From Salarias fasciatus (lineage: Eukaryota > Chordata > Actinopteri > Blenniiformes > Blenniidae), in contig NC_043752.1 of assembly GCF_902148845.1 (NCBI RefSeq), forward strand, positions 603,785-667,784: 64,000 nt of DNA, written 5' to 3'. Below, one piece after another: positions 51,155 through 62,620 of this stretch. Under the pieces are notes generated by a model. It had not been told where the DNA came from. It saw only the letters and a program-made list of their open reading frames with translations, and did not search any database. The position numbers and the translations under genes were made by a program. Each line of letters opens with the position of its first letter. Within the stretch, counting starts at the first letter, position 1.

Positions 51155-52554
51155 CTGTAATCACCGAGCCAATCATTCGTCAAATCTCTCCACGTGTCCA
51201 ATAAGGGCCGAGAAAGATGATTAAAAACAGGACGTTTCTGATGATCCCGCTCTGCGATATTTAATCGAGGCGAGCGGTGTGTGTCAGTGACGGTGTTAAT
51301 TAATAAAATGAAGGTATTTCCAATAAAGACACCGGGGCATCAAATCTAATAACAAAAATACAAGAGGTGGAGAAGAACACATGGTTAATTTTACTTCATT
51401 CACACTCAACGACACCCTGATTCAGATAAAATTATTCTAATGGCTGGCTGGTAATTCGCCTCTTAAATCAGCAACATTAAGGTCAAAGGAGGAGCTCCGG
51501 GTCGGGATGAAATGTTTCTCCATGAGGACTCATCAAAATAACTGCCGGGTAATTTTTGTCAAACAAAACATAAAGACATGCTGTAAAAACATTTGATGAA
51601 ACTGTATTTATTTTATTGTACACTGTGCCAGGAAAACGACCTGAGATCATCGCTTTGCTCTTTATCTGCCGTCAGCATCGCCCATCGGGGCCTCATCAGC
51701 ACGGCGCTTCATGCTTATTGTCCTGAACCCGCCCATAAACATGACTGATGCTCTGAGCTGATGCATGAATTGAAATATAATTAATGTACGTATTTCATGT
51801 TGCTTTTTCACAACAGCCTCAACAATATGATGCACAACGCAATCACACCTCACATCTGACCTGAACGCACAAACACCCATTTATCTTTATTTAAAACTTG
51901 CCTCTCAAAAGATATATTTCATTCATCATTTTTAATTTATTTAGTGTTTTTTTCTGTATTTTTTTTTCATCCATTCATGTTTTTTTTTTTTTTTTTTTTT
52001 TTTTATTTTGTAGAGAATGATGTGCAGCAGTCAGCTGAGGCGGTACAGACCTGGAAGGGCCGCTGTCCCGGAGCGTAGAGCTCGAAGCAGGAGTCTTTTT
52101 TGGAGTCTTTTCTCAGGTTGGGCACCAACTGCACGCTGTATTCGCTGATATGAAAAGAGCCCTTCTGCTGTTTGTCTGTGAGGAGGAGGAGGAGGAGGAG
52201 GAGGAGGAAGAGGACAATGTAAGGTCATTCAAAGCAGGTGGATGCACAGTGTCCGTCTGCACGCCGGTGTTTAAAGAAACCTTTTTCACTGCCGAAGTAG
52301 TAGAATATGGAGTTATTCAGGACGCACCACCTCTTCTGCCACTCTGAGCCAAAGAAGCTGTGGTCTGTGGAAGACGTGTCAAATGAATAATCACATCCAG
52401 CGCTTCAGCAGTGGATCAGTGCTTTCTGAAGCTTCGGTGTGTGTGTGTGTTGTTGTTGTTGTTGTTGCTGCACCTTTTCGCTTCTTTTCCAGGTATCCCT
52501 GTTTCATGATGTTGCTCAGATCCTGCGCTGCCACTGGAGGGATGTCGCCAAAGT
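35730..52554 (-). CDS. skap1: Src kinase-associated phosphoprotein 1 (SKAP55), 3' part
   Basis: T-cell adaptor that links ADAP/RAP1 signalling to integrin activation. Eight exons in reading order: 52554-52474, 52364-52281, 52175-52051, 51083-51020, 49560-49375, 44944-44894, 44802-44705, 35822-35730. Together they encode 260 residues in an unbroken frame. The PH domain starts at [11 protein letters not shown], passes [18 protein letters not shown] and [13 protein letters not shown], and ends at [14 protein letters not shown]. The acidic linker keeps the tyrosine sites PYDDIEG and EDIYEELP. The SH3 domain runs from [10 protein letters not shown] through [16 protein letters not shown] to [20 protein letters not shown]. 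The coding part ends PAYIL. Human SKAP1 has about 95 further N-terminal residues (dimerisation region). I did not find those exons up to 64,000, so the gene probably continues right. Human SKAP1 also lies between SNX11 and HOXB1. Confidence 0.93.
36462..36508. repeat. (CA)n microsatellite
   Basis: 47 bases of uninterrupted CA. Confidence 0.98.
37222..37271. repeat. (CA)n microsatellite
   Basis: 50 bases of uninterrupted CA. Confidence 0.98.
38422..38780. repeat. Cluster of G and C homopolymer runs
   Basis: G21 at 38422-38442, ggggg-runs at 38620-38658 broken only by T or A, and C18 at 38763-38780 followed by acccccacccccacc. Potential quadruplex-forming runs on both strands within 360 bases. 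Confidence 0.9.
39430..39660. promoter_or_regulatory. Possible conserved noncoding element
   Basis: Complex, repeat-free block with homeodomain-type sites (tttataataattaagc near 39,584; taacttaatagcaatttaa) between low-complexity neighbours. Called from texture only; conservation was not tested. Confidence 0.3.
40640..40830. promoter_or_regulatory. Possible conserved noncoding element
   Basis: Unique, balanced-composition block (ccataaattaatagatatgg ... cacgattagcttaaccacag) in the skap1 intron. Texture-based suggestion only. Confidence 0.3.
43365..43425. repeat. (CA)n microsatellite
   Basis: 61 bases of uninterrupted CA, the longest pure microsatellite in the window. Confidence 0.98.
44705..44944 (-). 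other. skap1: skap1 exons before and at the SH3 start
   Basis: A 51-base exon (44894-44944) encodes [17 protein letters not shown] and a 98-base exon (44705-44802) encodes [12 protein letters not shown] through IISK. The acceptor of the first is ttcttgaag after a long pyrimidine tract. The donor of the first is TCAG|GTCTGA. Confidence 0.85.
46238..46273. repeat. (CA)n microsatellite
   Basis: 36 bases of CA, abutting a CpG-rich segment. Confidence 0.97.
48085..48232 (-). repeat. Fragment of a teleost interspersed repeat
   Basis: Reads ggactgtgagaggaaactgg, then cccacacacacgcacaggaagaacatgcaaatctcc (given here as two phrases: cccacacacacgcacagg and aagaacatgcaaatctcc), then gctaaccgctacac. 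In that order and orientation it matches the reverse strand of a repeat widespread in teleosts. Diverged; family not named. Confidence 0.7.
48857..48883. repeat. Homopolymeric C tract
   Basis: C27 followed by gcctccccctc. Confidence 0.95.
49375..49560 (-). other. skap1: skap1 acidic linker exon
   Basis: A 186-base exon that starts and ends in phase 1. It encodes [20 protein letters not shown], the YDDI site, a proline-rich PPLPPQPQP segment absent from the human protein as I recall it, and EDIYEELP. The PPLPPQPQP segment could be an SH3 ligand (inference). Confidence 0.9.
49561..52050 (-). other. skap1 introns around the 51020-51083 exon
   Basis: Two introns (1.46 and 0.97 kb). The first has no recognised feature apart from a short (TCC)n-like run near 50,165. 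The second holds (CA)n at 51122-51153 and a T25 run at 51980-52004. No coding content. Confidence 0.65.
51122..51153. repeat. (CA)n microsatellite
   Basis: 32 bases of CA, 39 bases upstream (in transcript order) of the skap1 exon at 51083-51020. Confidence 0.97.
52179..52214 (-). repeat. (TCC)n run acting as a polypyrimidine tract
   Basis: On the plus strand an almost pure (GGA)n run. On the skap1 transcript strand it reads (TCC)n ending directly in tcacag, the acceptor of exon 52175-52051. The microsatellite therefore is the polypyrimidine tract of this exon. Confidence 0.9.
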
Positions 52555-53624
52555 CTGGAGCACAGGACACCAGCTGGTTAAAGCCACATTCATGTGTTAA
52601 AAAAGAACAATACACAGAAAACAGCAAAACGTAAATTATGAGAAGCTGAAAATACATTAAGTGTTTTTCTTTTCCTTTGTAAGTCGCCTGAAACTCATTC
52701 TGAGGTCAAAGGTCAGTCAAATGATTCCCAACACATGGACGGGATCCTGGATGTAAAGGCTCCAAACCCGGCGGATCACACACACACACATCCCCGCCAG
52801 GCTTGAACAGACCGGGATCAATAGAGCTCAGTGCTGCGCGGCGCTGCAGTGCATTCGTCTGCTCAGTGACAGCGGCGCTGCTGAGGAACTCAAATCTCAA
52901 ACATGACGAGACAACGGCAGCCCGAGAGCTGTAATTTAATCAGAGCCGTAGTTTTTGGTGATGCACAATGCGCTTAATTTAGTTTTTATTCTGCTGCGTA
53001 ACTTGCGTGGGAGAGGAGAGGACTCTGTGGGGTTTCATTTCCTCGCCGTCAGGCAGCTGGAAGCCGGCCGGGGCGGTGCAGTGAGTGAGGAGTGTCTTAA
53101 CTGCTTCACAGCAGGTTGCCTCCGGAGACGGGCTCTCCACCAGCTGCTCCGCGGTGAGCTGAGGGCCCAACTTTTAACTAAACAATCTAATTAGCCCTCC
53201 CATTTCCAGCCTTTTGCCATCCGGAGGGGGAACTTGACCTCAGGCTGACCCGCAGCGGTCGGAGTACCTGGCTTCCCCGCGCGTCAGAAACAAATCCCTG
53301 CTTCCTCTGAATCATCCGTCAAGCGAGGGGAGGAAGAAGCAAAGCCGCCGTTCAGCCCCGAACGCAGAAACAATCCGAGGATCATTTACACCGGGCGGGT
53401 GTGACACCCGCATTCAGGGGGGGGGCGCTGGGCTCCACCCCCCTCCTCCCCCCTCGCAGGGGCCCGCGTCACCGCCGGGAAAACCAAACATGTCATCCCA
53501 GGACGGAATGAAACAAAGAGCAAGGCCCCGGGCCCCGGGCCCCGGGCCCCCGGCCGCCGCCGCACAGCAGCCGCCGCCCCGAGTTCACACTGCTCTGGAA
53601 ACAAGAGGGCCGAATGCCCACTGC

Positions 53625-55048
53625 AGAGGCTGGGACACACACACACTGCAACACACACACTGCAGAGGCTGGGACACACACACACACACTGCAACACACA
53701 CACTGCAGAGGCTGGGACACACACACACACACTGCAACACACACACTGCAGAGGCTGGAACACACACACACACACTGCAACACACACACTGCAACACACA
53801 CACTGCAGAGGCTGGGACACACACACACACACTGCAACACACACACTGCAGAGGCTGGAACACACACACACTGCAACACACACACTGCAACACACACACT
53901 GCAGAGGCTGGAACACACACACACTGCAACACACACACTGCAGAGGCTGGAACACACACACACTGCAACACACACACTGCAGAGGCTGGAACACACACAC
54001 ACTGCAACACACACACACTGCAACACACACACTGCAGAGGCTGGAACACACACACACACTGCAAACACACACACACACTGCAACACACACACTGCAGAGG
54101 CTGGAACACACACACACTGCAACACACACACTGCAGAGGCTGGAACACACACACACTGCAACACACACACTGCAGAGGCTGGAACACACACACACTGCAA
54201 CACACACACTGCAACACACACACTGCAGAGGCTGGAACACACACACACACTGCAACACACACACACACTGCAACACACACACTGCAGAGGCTGGAACACA
54301 CACACACTGCAACACACACACTGCAGAGGCTGGAACACACACACACTGCAACACACACACTGCAGAGGCTGGAACACACACACACTGCAACACACACACA
54401 CTGCAACACACACACTGCAGATGCTGGAACACACACACACTGCAACACACACACACTGCAACACACACACTGCAGAGGCTGGAACACACACACACTGCAA
54501 CACACACACACACTGCAACACACACACTGCAGAGGCTGGAACACACACACACTGCAACACACACACTGCAGAGGCTGGTACACACACACACACACTGCAA
54601 CATACACACTGCAGAGGCTGGAACACACACACACTGCAACACACACACACTGCAACACACACACTGCAGAGGCTGGAACACACACACACTGCAACACACA
54701 CACACACTGCAACACACACACTGCAGAGGCTGGAACACACACACACTGCAACACACACACTGCAGAGGCTGGTACACACACAAACTGCAACACACACACT
54801 GCAGAGGCTGGTACACACACACACACACTGCAACACACACACTGCAGAGGCTGGTACACACACACACACACACACACACTGCAACACACACTGCAGAGGT
54901 TGGGACACACACTGCAGAGGCTGGTACACACACACACACACACACACACACTGCAACACACACACTGCAGAGGCTGGGACACACTGCAGAGGCTGGTACA
55001 CACGAACACTGCAACACACAAACGCTGCAACATACACTGCAGAGGCTG

Positions 55049-55086
<38 letters not shown>

Positions 55087-55093
55087 GAGGCTG

Positions 55094-55155
<62 letters not shown>

Positions 55156-55215
55156 GAGGCTGGGACACACACACACTGCAACACACACACTGCAACACAC
55201 ACACTGCAGAGGCTG

Positions 55216-55275
<60 letters not shown>

Positions 55276-55345
55276 GATTCTGGCACACACACACGCACTA
55301 CAGAGGATGGTATACACACACACACACACTGCAGAGGCTGGAACA
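53625..55345. repeat. CA-rich minisatellite, 39-bp core unit
   Basis: About 37 copies by eye of CTGCAGAGGCTGG, each followed by (CA)n and usually by a CTGCAA(CA)n module. The commonest full unit is 39 bases (for example starts at 53899, 53938, 53977). Other units are longer through extra CTGCAA(CA)n modules or longer (CA)n. CTGG is followed by G, A or T in positional blocks: G mainly at the left end, A in the middle, T to the right, which indicates successive local expansions. Because the unit lacks stop codons, long frames of 570-660 codons appear on both strands; they are not genes. Confidence 0.97.
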
Positions 55346-56859
55346 CACACCAGTGTTTTCTTCCAGTAAAATGTGTGTTCAGGTAGAGAGTGTGTTGTTT
55401 CCGGTCAGTCCTGTAACCCAGGGCGCAGAGGAAGGCCACTGTTGTTCTGCTGTTCTGGACTGACTCAGAACCGAACACAGATTCAGGTTCCTCCCCAAAG
55501 CGGCGTGCGATCGGCCGACACGGCGCCGCTGACGGATGAGCGGGTCATTCCAGAGCAGCGCCTCAGACACCTCGCGGCGCTAACACGCTCACACATCATC
55601 GGCCTGCCTTTGTGGATGGACTGACCGCTGACACTATAAATACAGAGGGTGCTGAGGACTGTTTTGTCAAAGAGAACCTGATTCAGTACATCATAACAAC
55701 CAGCGGTCATTATGCTCCTCCACCTCATTCATCCGCCGCCAGCGCCTCCATTTCTTTTCCCGCGCCTGCTTCCCTGTTGCAGCCCACTTCTAATCCCCTC
55801 ATCCGTCTGCCTCCCTCGCTCCTCATTTATCTCAAAGGTCGAGCCCGGCTAATAGATGAGGAGGCGCAAAATCAACACGGGATCGCGGCGATCGGCGCGA
55901 GTCAATAAACATCACACATTCATGCGTGCTTAACACGTTCACGCCAGGTGACCTGACCTCACTTGACTGTTCTTTGTATGAATCTTTAACGGCGGGGGGG
56001 CGGAGTGGGAGCAGAGCCCACCATGGGTCCAGAGTCGCAGTAAACACCCCGACCGCCAAGACTCCGGCACCGAAAGAGGTCTGAGAGGAAGCAACCCGGC
56101 GTCTGTGACTTCTTTCTGCTTCTTTCGACCTGATTCATTTGCTATAAATAAGATAATATTACAGAACATGCAGCAGCGAATATCTACCAGAGGAAATGTG
56201 ACACATTTAGAGATTTTCAGAGGCTGAAATTGTGAAATTAGTTCTTTGTTTGGTCAATTTTAAGAGATTTTATTGCACTTTTAAAAGTGTTGAATCACAT
56301 TTAACGCCACCCTCGGGTTAAAATTCTGTGTTTCTACGAGGGTTTCATAAAAGGTTAAAGATGTGAAAACGATCTGGATTCGTCCACCGAGTCACAACAC
56401 AACCTCCACGGTCCCACCTGGAATAAAAGCACAGCCGGCTGATCGGCGCCGAGTTCACCGAGCCTCCATTAATGAGAACCAAACTAAAGCACTCCGGCGT
56501 AATGTTGTTTGAAAACGTGGAATTAAGAGTGTCGGAGAAACTCCAACACCATCCCGTTTGACCTGAACGCTTTAAATTTTAAATGTGGTGCGAACACTGA
56601 CTACAGCACAACCTTGAACCCACCCCCACCCCCCTCGCTGCAGCCCTCCCCAAACAGAAGCACAGCCTGATTGGCCCTCAGCTAACAATGCCTCCTTAGA
56701 TGAAAATTACACACTAACACCTCTGTGGGACCGATGCAACCTTAAGTGGATCTTTTGAGGTAATGTTATTTGAAAACATGTAATTTAGAGCGTTTAAGGA
56801 AAAAAAAAAAGAAAAGAAAAAAACACCCTCCAAAAGCATGATGGCTGTTTGAGTTTGGA

Positions 56860-57130
56860 GTTTGAGCGCCGCACAGAGAGACACATTAATGCATCTAATT
56901 AAGGCCTCATCAAAGTCCCAGACAGACGGCACTCTTTCATAAAAATCATAAATTGCGTTATCAATTATTCAGGGCGATGCCACGACTTCATTTTCATCCC
57001 TTTTGCGTTTTAATTAGCACCATCCACAGCTTTGGTATTGACATTAATTTGATGGCAATTTATTGATATTTCAGCATAACCTATTTAGCTGAGTGCAATT
57101 ACCAACAAAGAGAGGCAGACGGATGCGATG
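56860..57130. promoter_or_regulatory. Possible conserved noncoding element
   Basis: Repeat-free block with dense homeodomain-type words (cataaattgcgttatcaatt, ttttaattagcaccatcc, gacattaatttgatggcaat) and balanced composition, unlike its neighbours. Placed on the presumed hoxb side of the window. Conservation not tested. Confidence 0.35.
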
Positions 57131-58382
57131 CCGGCGTCGCATCCGCGCGTTTCGTAAATCAAGGTGAGGAGTTGCTCGGGGCCCGGCCGGCCGAGTCTCG
57201 CGTCTCTCGGCGGCCATCAGCCAGAACAGATTTCAGCGGAACCCCTTTTGCAAATGGAGGAGAACAGTCAATAGGGATCGACCGGAGATATGTGCCGGAT
57301 TGATCCCGACGGAGCGGCGTTTGCCCCGATCTCCTCCGAACTCGTGTTCGCCTCCGACGGCGAAACACAACAATGCATCTGAGCTGCCAGCGGTTGGCCG
57401 CGGCCGCCATCTCTCATTTGGTTATTCACACTCTCTCAGCGTGGCGTTATGAGCTCGGCGGCGGATCCCGCAAGAAAAGGCTGATTTATGCTCGCAGGAC
57501 CAGAGGGAGTTAATGTATTCCCTCATTAAAATCCACTTTAGTTAGGCTGAAAGTCAATCAAAGGCGGGATGGAGAGTGAATCAAAGTGAAGGGGAGCGGT
57601 CGGGAGGGAGGACTGATGCGTTACGTTACATCCAACCCGAAAAGGATGCTGTGAAAACACCACAAAACAGAAGCGGCGGCGGCGGCGGCGGCGGGGCTGG
57701 TGCCGAGTGAGAGATCCGGCTCCTCCTGATGAACGGCGGCGCTCAGCCACGTTCAGGGCAGAGCGGGGCGGCGTGGGATCAGGCAGGGAGGTGCAGCTCA
57801 GCCGCCTGCTCTCCGGTGGAGTCAGAGTCTGAATCCTGCAGGGCAAATCGGCCTCCGTCAACACCAACAGCTCACGTCCACATCTGACTTTTTAAGTCAT
57901 GTTCTAGTTTCTGTATTTCTGAAGCAATAAATGTCTTATTTTTCTTTTTTCTTTTCTCTTTCTCTCTTCTCTTTATTTCTGAAATGCTCTTATTAAATCT
58001 CATGAAACAAAAGAGAAACGTCGTTTCTGCAGGTGAAGCTGTTTATTTTCACCTCCTCTCAACGCCGCACTGTGCATTTTTAGTTTTTGGATATTTAATT
58101 TTTGTGTCCCTAAACTCTGCTGTATCAACAACATTTTAAGGGATTTCATGATTCACTTAGACCATAAAGCACAGACTACATACTGATATACAATTGCAGA
58201 GAATGTCATCCCTGGGATTGACGTCAGGCTTCGGTGCCTCTTTTGTCAAAGCTTCTCTCTGTATTTTAATTTTCCGAGGCTTTATCTATCAGACGTTATC
58301 AATATTGATCCATTTGACATTCATTCTGTGACGCAGGTGAATATTGTGGCCCATAAAATAAGGGAAACAGGTTTTGTTGAAA

Positions 58383-59850
58383 TGTTTTTCATGGTGCTAA
58401 AGGTGACGGATTCCAGCTGTTTCTGGGATGTTTGAACTGTAAACTGGGATCAATTTAATTTTGCTGTCATAATTTTTATTTAAATTTTTTTATCTTTTCT
58501 GATTCAGTTGTTCTTATTCACTGAGAACACATCAGTTATTTAATTCATATATGGACAGAAAATTATGAAAAGTGCAGTGTCAGTGTGTTATGGCACCTTG
58601 AGACTTTTAAGAGTTGCATTAATTCATTAATTAGTCATCAAAGATTAAATATACAACCAATACAATTATTGTAAACAGTGAAAAATGTATTTTAATTAGG
58701 CGACTGAGATTCTGTTTTTGCAAAGCTGAGTATTTTACCTTTTTTTGTGTATAACTTCATATGTTCTTTTTTTCCTTTCATGATGCAGATTAATCTTTAA
58801 AATGTAAAAACTAACCAAACACTTTTAAAATGTCATTTCTGGTACCAAAGTTGACAGATTCAAGCTCTTTATTCCACACTATAGTGTTTGTGAGGTTGTT
58901 TTTTGTTCTTTTTTTAGGGATTATTTTAATTTCTGCAGCCTTGTTTGTGATGATCTTTGAGGTTTTATTCTCTCCAGGAGAGTAACTACCAAGTATTATT
59001 CCTTTTAATTAACATTTCAGTAATGCTTCTGCTGCTGATTGTTCATTTGGTCTATAAAATGTCCAGAAAGTACATTTAAAGTGACGTTTTTAGGGCCGCA
59101 GTTGACATATAGGAGGTTTCCATGTGGCGCCGCTGCTCTTGATGTTACATTACACATCTGCACTGCTGCGTCTCGCTAACGACGGTTTGGCTGCGACTGT
59201 CTGTAAGGCTGCGCTGAAATAATCCCATCATACATGGGTCTTTTTTTTTAAGTCCATTTCATGATAACAGATCACTTCTCTAGTCTGTGAAACTGGATGG
59301 TTAACACTGACATTCATAACTTCAGGGTTTTTTTTTTTTTAACTGTGATGCTTGCTGATGTTTGATCGTCAATTTGGAAGCATTGTAACAACTATAATTG
59401 TTAAAAAATGCCATTTCCAGTGTCAGAGTTAGCAGATCCAACCACGTTGTTGAGCTTGTCTTTATAAGTCTGCACTTCTTAATTATAGTTTTTCCTTTCT
59501 GCAGCTTCCTGGGAATTATTTTAACTTCTGAATGTGATCGTCTCTTCAGAGATGCAGCTAAAATGTACGAACGCAACTCAACAATAATTATCGATCAATT
59601 ATTTGTCCTAAATAAATATGTACAAAATTTAAACAAGACCTTTGAAGTTGGAAGTTTTAGTCGGAGGGCTGCGGCGCATTTATTTTCTGCTGTATAGAAC
59701 CAACGCTGCTTTATAGCCTTTAACAACAACTATCATTATGGATTTATTTATAATTCATTCCCACAGCTACATCCTCGTTCTTTGACTTATAAACTGTCAG
59801 AAAGTTGTTTAGAAAAGGTACTTATTGAAACAAGAGAAATAGATTTAAGC
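58383..59850. repeat. Old, diverged tandem array
   Basis: Five related segments, at about 58383, 58829, 59081, 59401 and 59810, share the order: an aaaatgtc/aaaatgcc word, a cat ttc-type word, then a ggtaccaaagttgacagatt-like phrase (variants gctaaaggtgacggattcc, agagttagcagatccaac). Two of them are followed by matching tails (ggattattttaatttctg and gaattattttaacttctga). Spacing is 250-450 bases. No coding capacity or transposon ends seen. Confidence 0.6.
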
Positions 59851-62279
59851 TGCTTTAAAATGTGAGACTGCAGAGTAAATCTGTAGTTCGTCTTTTCTGT
59901 GCTTTATTACTGCAGATGGTGATATATTCGCTAATATTTACAGAATTACGCTTCTGTTTTGAATATATATGCATTTCTTTTGGGTGACAGAAGTCTTTAA
60001 AACCACAGTTTTCTCTTCCTGCTTTACTGAACAGCTGCACACCGAGTCGGACGGCGATCATCCGTAGCTCCATCGTTTACCGCTCCGACGTCTCGCAACG
60101 GAACAAAAACACCATCGAGCATCAGGTTTTCACTGTGACGTGCAGAAATGCGGAGGGAGCCGTGCGTATTTACTCCTTCAGCACAAAGCAGAGCCTCCAT
60201 TAACACTGGGAGTGGGATCAATAGAGCCGAGCAGAGGTGACCCCCCCCTCGCCACCCCCCCCTCCTGAAAGCACAGGTAGAAACACAGACGTGAAAGTTA
60301 TCGTATGCTCTCTCTCTCCTCGGCCCGGCCCTTTCACAGCAGCAGAGGTATTGCCTTGAATGCAGCGTCGGGGGGGCAGGACCTGACCCCCGGCTGAACC
60401 CTGCTGATGAGGTGAAACAGAAGGCAGAGGCTCCCCAGGCCCAGAGGGGGCGGCGGGGAGGAATGCTGCTGATTCTGCCAGCCCCAGACCGCAATCCTCT
60501 TCCATACCGCCCTTGATTAGGAAAAAGGACTCGCCGGGTGCACCTTCACCCGCCCGGCGCTCAATCTGCGCACAGGCCAGGCCAAATTGATACATTTTTC
60601 CTCATTACAGTAGGAGGCCTTGGCTGCGCGTCCCTCCAGCGCGGCGGCCGTCGGGGGGGCGCACAGAGACTGAGCGGCTCTGAGGTTAAGGGCACAATGT
60701 CGCCCCGGCCCTCCTCCCTCCCCCTGATTAGATTAGGACTCCAGTCATCGATACATAAACCATGTTTAGAGCGTCCTAATGCATGTGTTCGAACCAGAGA
60801 CAACATGCAGTGCATTATATCAGGCTGCAGCGCCGCCTAATAACGCTTAATGGCAGCGGGAATTTATGCAGGAACCATCAGGGTCCGTTTGGGTTTTTTT
60901 TTTTTTTGATCGGGCGACGCCAACCGGATTAAACAACAATCTGACAATGGAGTGAAAGTGAAGGAGAACAAAGAAATAAAAAGTACAGAGACGTAATCGT
61001 GCTGAATCTGTCATCCTGATCCACGGCTGGTGTTTCTCCTCTTCCAGGTGACCGACCGACTCGCTCTCTCAGGGCTTCCACAGAGGAATAGATGTGAAGC
61101 CGTTCTGGTCTCCATTTCGCCGGATTCCAACATTTAAACATGGCAGGCCGGCCACTGTAAAGACACTAAGGGGCTAAATTTACTGTGTGACACGGGCTTC
61201 CCCCTGGGCAGCCATAAGCAGCGTCTACAGCGACCCTGAATTTCCCTTTTCCAGATTTACTACCACTATTCAAATGCTTAACTGCAGATACAATGATCCT
61301 CTAATCGCTGGGGATGGTTCTCAGCTGCTTCACTGACAAGAGACAGAAAGAAGGAGGAAAAAAAAAAAAAAAAAACAGTGGTAAGAATATAAATACCAAC
61401 AATGGCGGCGTTGGGGCCCACAGAGGAGCCCGCATGTCTGCCATAAAGATGGGGAATAACGCCGTCTACGACGGGGCCTGGAGGGAAAAACACTCAGCGA
61501 GAAAATCAACACATTTGCCCTCTGAATGTACAGTTATTGCGGCTTTAAGACGTTCCTGTTATTTCCACTTAAATGCTTTAAATGTAATTTTAAGGAAGGA
61601 GCGCGGCCCTGCAGAGTGAAGGCTGAGCAGTGATTCAGACCCCAGACCCTTCCTCACAAAACGCCTCTGAGTTTACCATCCTGGTACCTAATATACCAAT
61701 AATTACATCAAACTGCCTTTTTATTATTATCATTATTTATTTATTCCCCATTAGGTGCATTAGCAACAGATGCTATTAAAATTATACTTCTTTTGAAGTG
61801 AAGACGAGGTGAAAACGCTCACGGAAACAGGTGAATTTTCATCGTGATAATTAACTTTACTTTTTCATTCATATGACTTTAAACACGCTGTATTTTATTG
61901 TCAGTATGGATGAATTAGCTTTTGTTTTTTATAAAGAGGGCTGACAGTTTTCAATGTATCATTTACCCAATATAAAAAAATAAACTTAGATATTACACTT
62001 TTAGAGTAAATTACATTATTGCTCCTCTGTTTTCACTTCCTGTTTAGTTTCAGAAAAGTCACCATTAAGTGATTATTTCAATAATTATAAATCACAGAAC
62101 TGCTGTAAAGGCAGAAGAGTTTTATCAGATTAATTCTACTGACAGTGAAGGTAATTATGAAAAAATCCTTTGGATCAATTTATTCACATTTCTATACAAA
62201 CTTTTCAAAAGCAGTGATTTGACTCCACTGACTTTGTTTTGTTAAATAAATGCAGATTAATGAATAATCTGGAAAACGT

Positions 62280-62620
62280 GTGTTTTGTGTTGCTTCATTC
62301 AAAACAGTAAATCAAAAGCGGCTGTGGCAGGAGTTCATTCAAAAGAGGGTTTTTTTCCCGTTTCTGAGCGCATTAATGAAAAATAGACGTCCTATAAAAC
62401 AGCAAGAACAGGGGCAATATTTTAAAATTATGTCCGCACAACAGATTACAAGATTACAATCACCGAGGCCATTAAATGAGGCCAAATAGTACATCTGAAA
62501 ATAAATAATTCAATTGTGTTTATTTAAGCCTGACATTTCACTCACTTTAATTGTGATCGGCGCTGCGGGGAATTTATATTTTGAAGTTAATTATCTAAGT
62601 GCTTTATTCTTCTTCTTGTT
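62280..62620. promoter_or_regulatory. Possible conserved noncoding element
   Basis: Complex block (gcattaatgaaaaatagacg, aattatgtccgcacaacag, gaggccattaaatgaggcc) flanked by poly-T. Homeobox-type sites and absence of simple repeats suggest constraint. Not tested. Confidence 0.3.

Larger units (their letters stand above)
51020..52554 (-). other. skap1: skap1 PH-domain exons
   Basis: Four exons, 52474-52554, 52281-52364, 52051-52175 and 51020-51083. The first two introns are tiny (109 and 105 bases) and flanked by microsatellites: a (TTG)n run just inside the donor side of the first, and a (TCC)n run, read on the transcript strand, at the acceptor of the second. Confidence 0.9.

Noticed and set aside
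52955-53194. Search for skap1 N-terminal exons (for example 52,979-53,170 and 53,260-53,380)
   Set aside because: Translations do not resemble the SKAP dimerisation region and phases do not meet the 52554 exon; the exons are judged to be outside or unrecognised.
53386-55478. Reading frames of 570-660 codons on both strands
   Set aside because: They are the minisatellite translated; the CA/CTGCAG units have no stop codons in several frames. Low-complexity Cys/Val or His/Thr repeats with no domain.
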